Below, piece by piece: positions 36,859-45,170 of a stretch of DNA of 64,000 bases. This DNA is from Kocuria coralli. Lineage in GTDB: Bacteria > Actinomycetota > Actinomycetes > Actinomycetales > Micrococcaceae. The notes under the pieces are model-generated. The model searched no databases. It was not told where the DNA came from and saw nothing but the letters and a program-made list of their open reading frames with translations. Every line of letters starts with the position of its first letter. Position 1 is the first letter of the stretch. The position numbers and the translations under genes were made by a program. The stretch covers positions 1 through 64,000 of the forward strand of contig NZ_ML708614.1 in NCBI RefSeq assembly GCF_008831305.1, written 5' to 3'.

Positions 36859-37806
36859 CTAGATCTGCCAGTCCGGCTGGGGCGCGTAGTCCGGCTCGGG
36901 ACGGACCTCGTCCACGATTCCGGCGAACAGGCAGGTCTCCGGGGTCGGCGCATCCACTCGCGAACCGGCCAGGACGTAGTCCTCCCACGGCCAGGCGGCC
37001 GCCTGGAACTCCGGGGAGACCGCGAAGAACATGGAGTCCGGCGCCACCTGGGTCTCATGGCAGCGCAGGGCGTCCTCGCGGACCTCGAAGGACTCCGGGC
37101 AGAAGATCTTGGTCGTGGTGGGGTGCTTCCCCAGAGCCGCCTTGTTGCCCTCGGCGTCCTGGGATTCGAGCAGGTGCGCGATCCGTTCGGCGAACGGGGA
37201 CTCGAGGCCGCGTTCGGTCAGCGCCTCGTGCAGGGCGATGAAACGCTCGGTGTTGAAGGCCTTGTCGTAGTAGATCTTCAGGGGCTGCCACGGCTCGCCC
37301 AGCCCGGGGTAGGCCTCGGGGTCGCCCGCGGTCTCCCAGGCGTGCATGGCCACGTTGTGGGTCTGGATATGGTCCGGGTGCGGATAGCCGCCGTTCTCGT
37401 CGTAGGTGAGGATCACGTGCGGACGGAACTCACGGACCAGCTGGACCAGGGGCGCCGCCGCGCGCTCGACGGGCTGGAGGGCGAAGCATCCCCAGGGCAG
37501 CGGGGGCAACGGGTCGCCTTCGGGCAGTCCCGAGTCCACGAACCCGATCCACCGGTGCTGGATGTCCAGGGCACGGGCGGCCCCGCTCATCTCGGACCGC
37601 CGGTACCCGGCGAGGTCGCGTTCGGCGTGCGGCACGCCCTCCATGGCCTTGTTCAGGATGTCGCCGCGCTCGCCCCCAGTGTTGGTGGCCACCATGACCT
37701 CCACGCCCATGGAGCGGTAGTGCGCCATGGTTCCGGCACCCTTGGACGATTCGTCGTCGGGGTGGGCGTGGACCGCCAGCAGGCGCAGGTCGGAGTACGA
37801 AGGCAC
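36859..37806 (-). CDS. mca: Mycothiol S-conjugate amidase
   Basis: LmbE/PIG-L fold zinc amidase that cleaves mycothiol-xenobiotic conjugates to a mercapturic acid and GlcN-Ins. Seen: AVHAHPDDESSKGAG (AHPDD at 14-18), NTGGERGDILN, YDENGGYPHPDHIQTH with further zinc and substrate His, and KIYYDKAFNTERF, characteristic of Mca and not MshB. 315 residues. GTG at 37806 with AAGGAG 9 nt upstream. Shows that the host makes mycothiol. Confidence 0.95.
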   Translation of the reverse strand: MPSYSDLRLLAVHAHPDDESSKGAGTMAHYRSMGVEVMVATNTGGERGDILNKAMEGVPHAERDLAGYRRSEMSGAARALDIQHRWIGFVDSGLPEGDPLPPLPWGCFALQPVERAAAPLVQLVREFRPHVILTYDENGGYPHPDHIQTHNVAMHAWETAGDPEAYPGLGEPWQPLKIYYDKAFNTERFIALHEALTERGLESPFAERIAHLLESQDAEGNKAALGKHPTTTKIFCPESFEVREDALRCHETQVAPDSMFFAVSPEFQAAAWPWEDYVLAGSRVDAPTPETCLFAGIVDEVRPEPDYAPQPDWQI

Positions 37807-37947
37807 GGACAGGCTCCTTCGGCATCGGCGCGAGGCCGATATCGGTTCGGGTGATGGTGCGGGCCGGGTGCCACCCGCGTGCTGCGGATTCCGGGCAGCC
37901 CGCCCCATACTACGCGCACTCGCCACCGCGCCCTTAGACTGGGAGGC

Positions 37948-38442
37948 ATGCCCGACGTCGACTCCTCCAGCCCGCAGCATCCCGCAGCATCGTCGTCGTC
38001 AGCCAGCGCCGTCCCCCCCCGTCACGAGGCCGAGGCCGCTGCGCGCCTGCGCCAGCGCTACTCCCGCCGCCCCGCGCGCAGCTTCTCCAGGAGGCAGCTG
38101 ACCGTGGGGGCGGTCGTGGTGGCGGTTCTCGTCTGCGCTTTCGTCATCTGGCTGGTGGTGACGGAGGCGGCCCGTCCAACGACCAAGGACGTGGGCTTCG
38201 AGCTGATCTCGTCCTCCCGGATCACCGCCGACTTCGAGGTCACCAAGGACCCCGACGACGTCGTCCGGTGCGGCGTCGAGGCCCTCAACGAGAACTACGC
38301 CGTGGTGGGCTACGCCGAGACCACGATCGCCGAGGTCGCACCCGAGCGGGTCGTGGGCCGGACGAGCGCGCATCGGGTGGAGATCCGCACCACCAATCAG
38401 GCCAACTCGGCGCAGGTCGTGAAGTGCTGGGTCGTCGACTGA
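37948..38442 (+). CDS. DUF4307 single-pass membrane protein
   Basis: 164-residue DUF4307 protein (Rv1081c-like), function unknown. Disordered Ser/Ala/Pro N-terminus with LRQRYSRRPARSFSRRQL just before the one membrane segment (VGAVVVAVLVCAFVIWLVV), then an outside beta-rich domain: VGFELISSSRITADFEVTKDP, VRCGVEALNENYAVVGY and KCWVVD. ATG at 37948 lies 7 nt after TAGACT (leaderless). Divergent from mca and upstream of greA, as in mycobacteria. Confidence 0.88.
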   Translation: MPDVDSSSPQHPAASSSSASAVPPRHEAEAAARLRQRYSRRPARSFSRRQLTVGAVVVAVLVCAFVIWLVVTEAARPTTKDVGFELISSSRITADFEVTKDPDDVVRCGVEALNENYAVVGYAETTIAEVAPERVVGRTSAHRVEIRTTNQANSAQVVKCWVVD

Positions 38443-38645
38443 CCGGGGCCCGGATGGCCGAACGTGACGGCAACCGCCGGGCCGAGAAGCTCAGAGTGCT
38501 GGTGATCACGCCCCATCCGTTAAACTGGGGTGCCTGATCACACGGCCCCCGGGCTCGAGGCATCTGCGCGGAACACCTGCGGAGCCCCCCGTTGCGGCCG
38601 TGTTCGATCGGCCGAGGACCATCATCAGATAGAGAGAAGACGACT

Positions 38646-39152
38646 GTGCCCGAGACCCCCGAGAACCAGGGTGCCTGGCTGACCCAGGAGGCCTACGACC
38701 GCCTCAAGAAGGAGCTCGACTACATCTCCGGTCCGTATCGGCAGGAGATCGTCGACCGCATCGAGGCCGCCCGCGAAGAGGGCGACCTCAAGGAGAACGG
38801 CGGCTACCATGCGGCGCGCGAGGAGCAGGGCAAGAACGAGGGCCGTATCATCCAGCTGACCGCTCTGCTGGACACCGCCGTGGTGGGCGAGAAGGCCGCC
38901 GACGACGGCGTGGCCGAGTCCGGCATGGTGGTCACCGCCAAGGTCGCAGGCAACGAGATGACCTTCCTGCTGGGATCGCGCGAAGTGGCCGAGGACCTGG
39001 TGGGCGACTCCGACATGGAGGTGTTCTCCGATCACTCCCCCATCGGGGCCGCGATCAAGGGCCACAAGGCCGGCGAGAACGTGTCCTACCAGGCTCCCAA
39101 CGGCAAGGAGATCGCCGTCGAGATCCTCGAGGTCAAGCCCTTCCACGGCTGA
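38646..39152 (+). CDS. greA: Transcription elongation factor GreA
   Basis: 168-residue secondary-channel factor that stimulates transcript cleavage by backtracked RNA polymerase. N-terminal coiled coil with the acidic tip: LTQEAYDRLKKELDYI, then EAREEGDLKENGGYHAAREEQG; the C-terminal FKBP-like domain ends VEILEVKPFHG. The two acidic tip residues of active GreA (Asp-x-x-Glu in EGDLKENGGY) are present. GTG at 38646 with AGAGAAG upstream. Followed by a 42-bp palindrome. Confidence 0.95.
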   Translation: MPETPENQGAWLTQEAYDRLKKELDYISGPYRQEIVDRIEAAREEGDLKENGGYHAAREEQGKNEGRIIQLTALLDTAVVGEKAADDGVAESGMVVTAKVAGNEMTFLLGSREVAEDLVGDSDMEVFSDHSPIGAAIKGHKAGENVSYQAPNGKEIAVEILEVKPFHG

Positions 39153-39206
39153 GACCATCGGCTGAGCCCTCTGCACGGCGGGCCAGGTGAACGACGACTG
39201 CTGAAC

Positions 39207-39248
39207 GACGACTGCGGGGCCCGGCGTACGCCGGGCCCCGCAGTCGTC
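39207..39248. terminator. 42-bp perfect palindrome between greA and ilvA
   Basis: 21-nt half-sites 39207-39227 and 39228-39248 match with no spacer (core GGGCCCGGCGTACGCCGGGCCC). It lies between convergent greA and ilvA ends and should form a very stable bidirectional terminator. A direct repeat GAACGACGACTGC (39189-39201 region and 39204-39216) overlaps its left side. Confidence 0.75.
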
Positions 39249-39302
39249 TCCTGTCCCCGTGGTCATCGGCCTGAGCCTGCTGCACGGACCGGCTCCGCCC
39301 GT

Positions 39303-40607
39303 CTAGTGGACGACGACGGGGCGGTAGCCTTCCGCCTCCAGCGCCTCCAGGACCTGCCGGGAGTGGGCGTGGCCCTTGGTCTCCATGTCGATCGTGATGG
39401 AGACGTCGCCCATCGCCAGGGAGCCGCCGATCCTGGTGTGGTCCACGCCGGTCACGTTGGCGTCCAGCCGGGAGATCACGCTGGAGATATGGGTCAGCTC
39501 ACCGGGCCGGTCCACGAGCATCATCTTGATCGTCATGTACCGTCCCGCCGCGGCCAGGCCGCGCTGGATCACCTTGAGCATGAGCATGGGGTCGATATTG
39601 CCGCCGGAGAGCACCACGACCGTGGTGCCCAGATCCCCGTAGGTCTGCTGCAGCTTGCCGTCCAGCAGGGCGGCCACCCCCACGACGCCGGCCGGCTCGA
39701 CCACCAGCTTGTTGCGCTCGAGCATGAAGATCAGCGACTCCGCCAGCCGGTCCTCGGAGACCGTGACGACGTCGTCGGCCAGTTCCTTGATGATCTGGAA
39801 GGGCAGCTGTCCCGGCTGGCCCACGGCGATGCCGTCCGCGATCGTGGACACCTTCTCGAGGGACACCAGGGCGTCACCGGCCAGCGAGGGAGGGTAGGCG
39901 GCGGCGTTCTCGGCCTGTACGCCGATCACCCGCACGGGGCGGCCTCCCTGCGCCTCACGCGCCTTCATGGCCACGGCCAGCCCGGCCAGCAGCCCTCCGC
40001 CGCCGACGCCGGTGAGGACGGTGTCGACGTTCGGCACCTGCTCCAGGACCTCGAGCCCCAGGGTGCCCTGGCCCGCGATGATATCCGCATGGTCGAAGGG
40101 GTGGACGAAGACCTTCCCGGTCTCCTCCGCGGCGATCCGGGCCGCGGCAAGAGCCTCGTCCACGTTGGCCCCGTGCAGTACGACCTCCGCGCCGTGGTCC
40201 TGGGTGGCCGCGACCTTGGGAAGAGCCGCACCGCGGGGCATGTAGATCGTGGCCTGGATCCCCAGCCTGCGCGCCGCCAGGGCCACGCCCTGAGCGTGGT
40301 TGCCAGCGGATGCGGCGACCACTCCCCGGGACTTGGCCTCCTCGGAGAGCTGGGCCATGCGGTTGTATGCGCCGCGCACCTTGAAGGAGCCGCTGCGCTG
40401 AAGGTTCTCCGCCTTGACCCACACCTCGGAGCCGATCATCCGGGACAGCGCCCGGGAGTGCGCGACGGGGGTCTTCTCCGTCACGCCTTCCAGGAGGGCT
40501 GCTGCGCGTTCGATGTCGGACAGCTGAACGGGGAGTTCTTCCAGGGTCATCTTCCTGCTTTCGGCACTCGCGTCGGACGAGAGCGCTGACACCTCGTGAT
40601 CGAGCAT
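39303..40607 (-). CDS. ilvA: Threonine ammonia-lyase
   Basis: PLP enzyme converting threonine to 2-oxobutanoate (isoleucine synthesis or threonine catabolism). Seen: the Schiff-base Lys in RSGSFKVRGAYN, SAGNHAQGVALAA, VGGGGLLAGLA glycine loop, and a single C-terminal ACT domain (from VDRPGELTHISSVISRLDANV), the short catabolic/actinobacterial form. The ATG at 40607 (GTG at 40610) overlaps the AI-2E gene's stop, indicating coupling; ATG at 40550, just before the conserved LEELPVQLSDIE, is a possible shorter start. Confidence 0.94.
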   Translation of the reverse strand: MLDHEVSALSSDASAESRKMTLEELPVQLSDIERAAALLEGVTEKTPVAHSRALSRMIGSEVWVKAENLQRSGSFKVRGAYNRMAQLSEEAKSRGVVAASAGNHAQGVALAARRLGIQATIYMPRGAALPKVAATQDHGAEVVLHGANVDEALAAARIAAEETGKVFVHPFDHADIIAGQGTLGLEVLEQVPNVDTVLTGVGGGGLLAGLAVAMKAREAQGGRPVRVIGVQAENAAAYPPSLAGDALVSLEKVSTIADGIAVGQPGQLPFQIIKELADDVVTVSEDRLAESLIFMLERNKLVVEPAGVVGVAALLDGKLQQTYGDLGTTVVVLSGGNIDPMLMLKVIQRGLAAAGRYMTIKMMLVDRPGELTHISSVISRLDANVTGVDHTRIGGSLAMGDVSITIDMETKGHAHSRQVLEALEAEGYRPVVVH

Positions 40608-42256
40608 CACGGACGCCCGTCGTCGTCGGACCTCGGCCCGTTGTCCGCCCCGTCCTCGCCCCCACGGCGCCCGGTCTCGGAGCCGGGACGCTCCTGGGGG
40701 AAGTCCTGGGGATCGATGTTGGGGTTGCCCACGATGCGCTCGTCGCTCTCCCGCCCGAGGTCCCGGCCCAGGCCGGTCGGCAGCCGGGCAGCCTCGGAGG
40801 TCTCCGCGCCCGTCGGCGGATGGGTCTGAGCGGAGCGCTCAGACTCCCGGAGATCGTCGACCTGCTCCTGGAGCAGTTCCTCCCGGCGCGGGTCGGAGTC
40901 CTGGATCGTCTCCGCGGCGGCGACGGCCAGCTCCTTCTCATGCTCTGCGGTGGCCTTCTCGACCTCCTTGTTGTGCTCGCTGGCCTCCTCGTTGTGCCGC
41001 GAACGGGAGAACCGCCGGAACTGCTGCAGCACCTGCTCGCGGGTGAGCTCCTGCTTCGAGGCCAGCTTCCGGATCTCCCACGGGAAGTAGTAGGGCTGCC
41101 AGGCGATGTCGGGGTCGTTGCGCCAGCCCTGGCCCGCCAGGTAGCGCACCACGGAATTGATGACGGCCAGCAGCGGGACGGAGAACAGCGCGCCCAGGAT
41201 GCCCGCGGTCACCGAACCCGTGGCCACGGCCAGGAACACGGCCAAGGGATGCAGGGAGACCGCCTTGCCCATGATCAGCGGCTGGAGCACGTTGGACTCC
41301 ACCTGCTGGACCAGCAGGACGACGCCCAGCATGGCCAGGGCGATCCACGGGCCGTTCGCGACGAGTGCGACCAGAACGGCGATCGCACCGGTCACGATCG
41401 CACCCACCAGCGGGATGAACGAACCCAGGAACACCAGGATGCCCAGCGGCACCGCCAGGGGCACGCCCAGGATGGCCGCACCCAGGCCGATGCCGATGGC
41501 GTCGATCATGGCCACGAAGCCCTGGATGCGCACGTACTGCACGAGCGAGAGCCATCCGCGGCGTCCGGCGCCGTTGATGGCGGGCTGAGAGGGGCGCGGG
41601 AAGAGCCTGACCAGGAAGAGCCAGATCTTCTCCCCGTCGGCCAGGAAGAAGAGCAGCGTGAACAGCATGATCACCATGCCGGTCACGATCGTCCCCGCGG
41701 TGGAACCGAAGGAGATCGCACCGGAGACGATGGTGGAGGAGTTGTTCTGCAGCGCGGCGAAGGCCTGGTCGACCCAGTCGTTGAGGGTGTCCGTCGAGAT
41801 GTCGAACGGCAGATCCTCCAGCATGCCCACCAGCGTGTTGATGCCGCGCATCGCGGAGTCGCTGAGCTGGCTGAAGCCGAGGATGATCTGCTGGCCGGCC
41901 AGTGTCAGCAGGCCGAGGACCACCGCGATCAGCCCGAGTTCCACCACGGCGGCCGCCAGGAACGAGGGGAAGTGCTTGCTCCGCAGCCACTTGACCGCGG
42001 GAGACACCAGGCCGGCGAGCAGCGCCGCCAGCAGGACGGGGATCCAGACGGAGGTGAAGTAGCTCAGCAGCCACCCCGCCACGACGACCCCGGCGAGGAT
42101 CGCGATCAGCCGCCAGGACCACGCCGCCGCGACGCGGACGGACACGGAGACGCCGCCTGCATCGGATTCAGAGCCGGCCGGCAATCCCGGTCCGGCGGTG
42201 AGCACTGGTTCCGGGCCGGCCTCCGGCCGAAGGTTCGTTGAGGACATGATGACCAT
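40607..42256 (-). CDS. AI-2E family transporter (UPF0118 permease)
   Basis: Polytopic permease of the AI-2E exporter family (PF01594), 549 residues, with about eight membrane segments. Seen: FTSVWIPVLLAALLAGLVSPAVKWLR, VTGMVIMLFTLLFFLADGEKIW, and the C-terminal block FIPLVGAIVTGAIAVLVAL...VESNVLQPLIMGKAVSLHPLAVFLAV. The last ~140 residues are a charged, Glu/Arg-rich cytoplasmic tail. The substrate is unknown; M. tuberculosis Rv1101c is an equivalent in the same neighbourhood. ATG at 42256; ATG at 42247 is also possible. Confidence 0.92.
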   Translation of the reverse strand: MVIMSSTNLRPEAGPEPVLTAGPGLPAGSESDAGGVSVSVRVAAAWSWRLIAILAGVVVAGWLLSYFTSVWIPVLLAALLAGLVSPAVKWLRSKHFPSFLAAAVVELGLIAVVLGLLTLAGQQIILGFSQLSDSAMRGINTLVGMLEDLPFDISTDTLNDWVDQAFAALQNNSSTIVSGAISFGSTAGTIVTGMVIMLFTLLFFLADGEKIWLFLVRLFPRPSQPAINGAGRRGWLSLVQYVRIQGFVAMIDAIGIGLGAAILGVPLAVPLGILVFLGSFIPLVGAIVTGAIAVLVALVANGPWIALAMLGVVLLVQQVESNVLQPLIMGKAVSLHPLAVFLAVATGSVTAGILGALFSVPLLAVINSVVRYLAGQGWRNDPDIAWQPYYFPWEIRKLASKQELTREQVLQQFRRFSRSRHNEEASEHNKEVEKATAEHEKELAVAAAETIQDSDPRREELLQEQVDDLRESERSAQTHPPTGAETSEAARLPTGLGRDLGRESDERIVGNPNIDPQDFPQERPGSETGRRGGEDGADNGPRSDDDGRP

Positions 42257-42333
42257 TTTCGCATTGATTGATTCGGATGACGGACATCGTGTATGCCATC
42301 ACGCACGAGTCGTCGAGGTGCCATGATGGATAT

Positions 42334-42936
42334 ATGTCCATCCACTTCTTGCGTATTCTCGCCCAGCGCCGCCGCGCCTCTGCCATAACGTCCGAGGCGC
42401 CTGCACGTGAGGAACTCGAGAAGATCGTAGCCGCAGCGGCCGGCCCCCAGGATACTGAGGAGCCCCTGACCTGGCGACTCGTCGGCACGTATCGTTCCGA
42501 GGCCGCCGAGCTGGCTGCCGCGTTGTCGGGCATGAAGAACACGCCCGATCCCAGTGAAAGCACTCCCCGGCTGAAGGGCAAGCACATGCGCCGGGTGGCG
42601 GCTTTCCGCGGATCGCTGGCGTTCGCCTCCAACGGCGGGATGGCCCTCGCGCTGATCTTCCAGCCGCAGCAGGACTTCGACCAGCCCAAGCGGGTCCAGC
42701 GGGGCCAGGCCTTCGCGGCGCGGACGCTCCTGGAGGCCGCCTTCTTCGCGAGCGGCTGGGGTACGCAGTGGTCGCCCCGCAAGAGCCCGGACGAAGAGCT
42801 CATCGCCGACTTCTACGGTCTCTCGGAGGACGAAGAGGTGCTCGGCTGGCTGTTCGTGGGGCGTCCCGACCACGAGCATCTCGATCGGCACACCGCAACG
42901 CTGCCCCCTGCCCCGGTGCCCCTGGAACTGCGCTGA
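42334..42936 (+). CDS. Nitroreductase family protein
   Basis: FMN-dependent oxidoreductase-like protein of 200 residues. Seen: LAQRRRASAITSEAPAREELEKIVAAA, the usual first FMN contact region (RRS-A-I), LTWRLVGTYR and the C-terminal FYGLSEDEEVLGWLFVG. The substrate is unknown. ATG at 42334 is 6 nt after CATGAT, a -10-like box, suggesting a leaderless mRNA. Divergent from the AI-2E permease; a strong terminator follows. Confidence 0.88.
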   Translation: MSIHFLRILAQRRRASAITSEAPAREELEKIVAAAAGPQDTEEPLTWRLVGTYRSEAAELAAALSGMKNTPDPSESTPRLKGKHMRRVAAFRGSLAFASNGGMALALIFQPQQDFDQPKRVQRGQAFAARTLLEAAFFASGWGTQWSPRKSPDEELIADFYGLSEDEEVLGWLFVGRPDHEHLDRHTATLPPAPVPLELR

Positions 42937-42965
42937 CTCTCCACGCCCTCCGGACCGGGCGCGGA

Positions 42966-43008
42966 AGGACGAAGACCCCCATCCGTGACGGATGGGGGTC
43001 TTCGTCCT
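42966..43008. terminator. 20-bp bidirectional terminator
   Basis: Perfect arms 42966-42985 and 42989-43008 (AGGACGAAGACCCCCATCCG) with a 3-nt loop, between the convergent nitroreductase and Bax-inhibitor-like genes. The flanks TCTTCGTCCT/AGGACGAAGA provide pyrimidine-rich ends in both directions. Confidence 0.9.
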
Positions 43009-43059
43009 AGCCGGCCGTCACGATACCGGGATCGTCACGGCACCGGCCGGAATCTCTCG

Positions 43060-43866
43060 TCAGTCCTGCTGGAGCAGGGACAGGATGCGCAGGATCTCGA
43101 GGTAGAGCCAGATCAGGGTCACGGTCAGGCCGAAGGCGGCCGACCAGGCGTACTTGCGGGCGATCCGGCCGATGCCGTGCTCGATGTTCTCGAAGTCCAT
43201 GACCAGCGAGTAGGCGGCCAGCAGGATCGCGATACCGCCGATGACCACGCCCAGCGGCAGGCCGAAGATCTCGACATCGGAGCGGACGTTGAAGCCCGCG
43301 AACATGGACAGGCCCAGGTTGACCAGGCCGAAGACCAGGTATCCGATCATGGCCGCGACCACGATCTTGGTCAGGCGGGGGCTGGTGCGCAGGATGCGGA
43401 GCCGGTAGAGCACCAGCACGACGGCGAACACCCCGATGGTGCCGATCACGGCCTGCACCACGATGCCGGGGTAGATGCTCTGGAAGATCCCGGAGATACC
43501 GCCCACGAACAGGCCCTGCGCCACGGCGTAGGCCATGATCAGGACCGGGGAGGGCTCGCGCTTGAAGGCGTTGACCAGCCCGAGGACCAGGCCCACGATC
43601 ATGGCGGGGAAAGCGAGCATGGGCACGGCCCAGCCGATGACGGCGAAGACGATCACCGTGCCCAGCGTGAGGCTGGTGCGCATGACGACGTCGTCGAGGG
43701 TCATCCGGCCGGTCTGCTCGGCGGAGGCCGCGGGGGCCTCGTACCAGCCCTGCATCTGCTCGGCGGAAGGAGCCTGTCCGTACTGCCCGCCCTGCTGACC
43801 GTACTGCGGGGCGGCGGGAGGCGTAGTGTGCTTGGAATTGAAGTCGCGGAGCAACGGGTTGCTCAT
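43060..43866 (-). CDS. Bax inhibitor-1/YccA family membrane protein
   Basis: 268 residues with seven membrane segments of the TMBIM/YccA family. Seen: MTLDDVVMRTSLTLGTVIVFAVIGW, NAFKREPSPVLIMAYAVAQGLFVGGISG, GYLVFGLVNLGL and DFENIEHGIGRIARKYAWSAAFGLTVTLIWLYLEILRILS, the latter including the conserved Asp/Arg pair region. May be a pH-sensitive Ca2+ leak channel or a partner of membrane proteases, by family analogy. ATG at 43866 with AAAGGA upstream. Confidence 0.93.
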   Translation of the reverse strand: MSNPLLRDFNSKHTTPPAAPQYGQQGGQYGQAPSAEQMQGWYEAPAASAEQTGRMTLDDVVMRTSLTLGTVIVFAVIGWAVPMLAFPAMIVGLVLGLVNAFKREPSPVLIMAYAVAQGLFVGGISGIFQSIYPGIVVQAVIGTIGVFAVVLVLYRLRILRTSPRLTKIVVAAMIGYLVFGLVNLGLSMFAGFNVRSDVEIFGLPLGVVIGGIAILLAAYSLVMDFENIEHGIGRIARKYAWSAAFGLTVTLIWLYLEILRILSLLQQD

Positions 43867-44062
43867 GGGGGTGTCGTCCTTTCGGGCTGCTCCCACTGGA
43901 GCCCATATGTACATGGGTGGATCGCTGGAAGCAGGGCGGTGGGCGTACGGAAATTCCTGGACAACGCTACCAGGTGAACCCCCGCTGTCCCCCGGGCTAT
44001 CCTGCAGGCGAACGGGGCTTCATCGTTTTGTCACCCGAAACCCTGATCCCCCTCTTGAAAGT

Positions 44063-44081
44063 TATACCCCGTACGGGTATA
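44063..44081. promoter_or_regulatory. CsoR-type operator
   Basis: TATACCC-CGTAC-GGGTATA: perfect 7-bp arms around a 5-nt centre, the classic Cu(I)-sensor CsoR site. It lies 106 nt upstream of the csoR GTG, and 197 nt upstream of the divergent Bax-inhibitor-like start, so csoR is probably autoregulated. The 319-nt gap 43868-44186 contains this site and no credible small gene. Confidence 0.85.
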
Positions 44082-44186
44082 TGTGATGACAGTAGTACGG
44101 GCATCGGACCTTTCGCCCGCACATGACCTGCCCAGGGTCTATCCAGGACCCGCCCAGAAACCCGCCCAGACATGAGGAGCACACCA

Positions 44187-44549
44187 GTGACTGACACCGT
44201 GGCGCCGGCTCAGGACACGCCGGCCTCGAGTTCGGGCTCCGACGAGGCAGCCCACGATCCGGCCGCCCATCACGGCTACCTCGGCGACAAGGCCAGGTAT
44301 CTCGCCCGCCTCAAGCGCATTGAGGGCCAGGCCCGCGGGATCCACCGGATGGTCGACGAGGACAAGTACTGCATCGACATCCTCACCCAGATCTCAGCCC
44401 TCACCAGCGCCCTGGAGAACGTGGCCCTGGGGCTCCTGGACGACCACCTCAAGCACTGCGTGGTGGAAGCCGCGCAGCAGGGCGGGCCGGAGGCGGACGA
44501 GAAGATCGCCGAGGCCTCGGCGGCCATCGCGCGCCTCGTGAAGTCCTGA
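44187..44549 (+). CDS. csoR: Copper-sensing transcriptional repressor CsoR
   Basis: DUF156/CsoR family four-helix repressor, 120 residues. The Cu(I) triad is intact: Cys62, His87 and Cys91, with the same 25 and 4 residue spacings as in M. tuberculosis CsoR (Cys36-His61-Cys65). Landmarks: ARLKRIEGQARGIHRMVDEDKYCIDILTQI and LLDDHLKHCV. GTG at 44187 has GAGGAG 7 nt upstream; ATG at 44172 lies before that site. No copper P-type ATPase or chaperone gene is adjacent, so it is either an orphan or regulates genes elsewhere. Confidence 0.93.
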   Translation: MTDTVAPAQDTPASSSGSDEAAHDPAAHHGYLGDKARYLARLKRIEGQARGIHRMVDEDKYCIDILTQISALTSALENVALGLLDDHLKHCVVEAAQQGGPEADEKIAEASAAIARLVKS

Positions 44550-44555
44550 CGCCCG

Positions 44556-45170
44556 TCAGTCCCTCCCGGCCCCCGGCCCCGGCTCCGGGGTATCCACCTC
44601 GGGGGTGGCCACGTCGCCCGTGAGGTAGCGCTGGACGGTCGGACCGACGAGCGCCGCGACCTCCTCGGCCGGCATCGACCGGATCGGCTCGACCCCCACG
44701 AGCTTGCGCGCCACCAGCAGCCCGGCCATCTGGGTGACCACCAGCGCGACACGGCGCCTGGTGTGACCGTAGCGGTCGATCCGCCCGGGCAGCTCCCGCA
44801 GGATCACCCCGAACAGGAGGTCCTGCACCACGGGCGCCCCCTCCGGGGAGGCGATGACGGTGCGAGCCGTCGAGATCAGCGCGTCGGAGACCTCCGAGTC
44901 CCACATCCGCACGGCGGCGGACACCAGGCCCTCCCCCAGCTGGTCGTCGGGAAGTCGCAGCACCCGCCCGACGGCCGCACCGAGCTCGGCGGGCAGCTCG
45001 GTGGCGGCGAGGAACAGCTCCTGCTTGGTTCCGAAGTACCGGTGCACCAGGGCCTGGTCCACGCCTGCCGCCACGGCGATCGAACGCACGGAGGCGCCGT
45101 CGTAGCCGCGTTCGGCGAAGGCCTGGCGGGCCGCCGACAGGATCCGGTCGCGCGTCCTCTGCGCCTTCAC
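44556..45170 (-). CDS. TetR family transcriptional regulator
   Basis: 204-residue TetR-type repressor. N-terminal helix-turn-helix: RTRDRILSAARQAFAERGYDGASVRSIAVAAGVDQALVHRYFGTKQELF (residues 4-52); the rest is the ligand-binding domain. GTG at 45170 overlaps the stop of the ABC permease by 4 nt (GTGA), so it is the third gene of an ABC-permease-TetR operon. Probably represses that operon through the paired palindromes at 46744-46775. Confidence 0.93.
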   Translation of the reverse strand: MKAQRTRDRILSAARQAFAERGYDGASVRSIAVAAGVDQALVHRYFGTKQELFLAATELPAELGAAVGRVLRLPDDQLGEGLVSAAVRMWDSEVSDALISTARTVIASPEGAPVVQDLLFGVILRELPGRIDRYGHTRRRVALVVTQMAGLLVARKLVGVEPIRSMPAEEVAALVGPTVQRYLTGDVATPEVDTPEPGPGAGRD

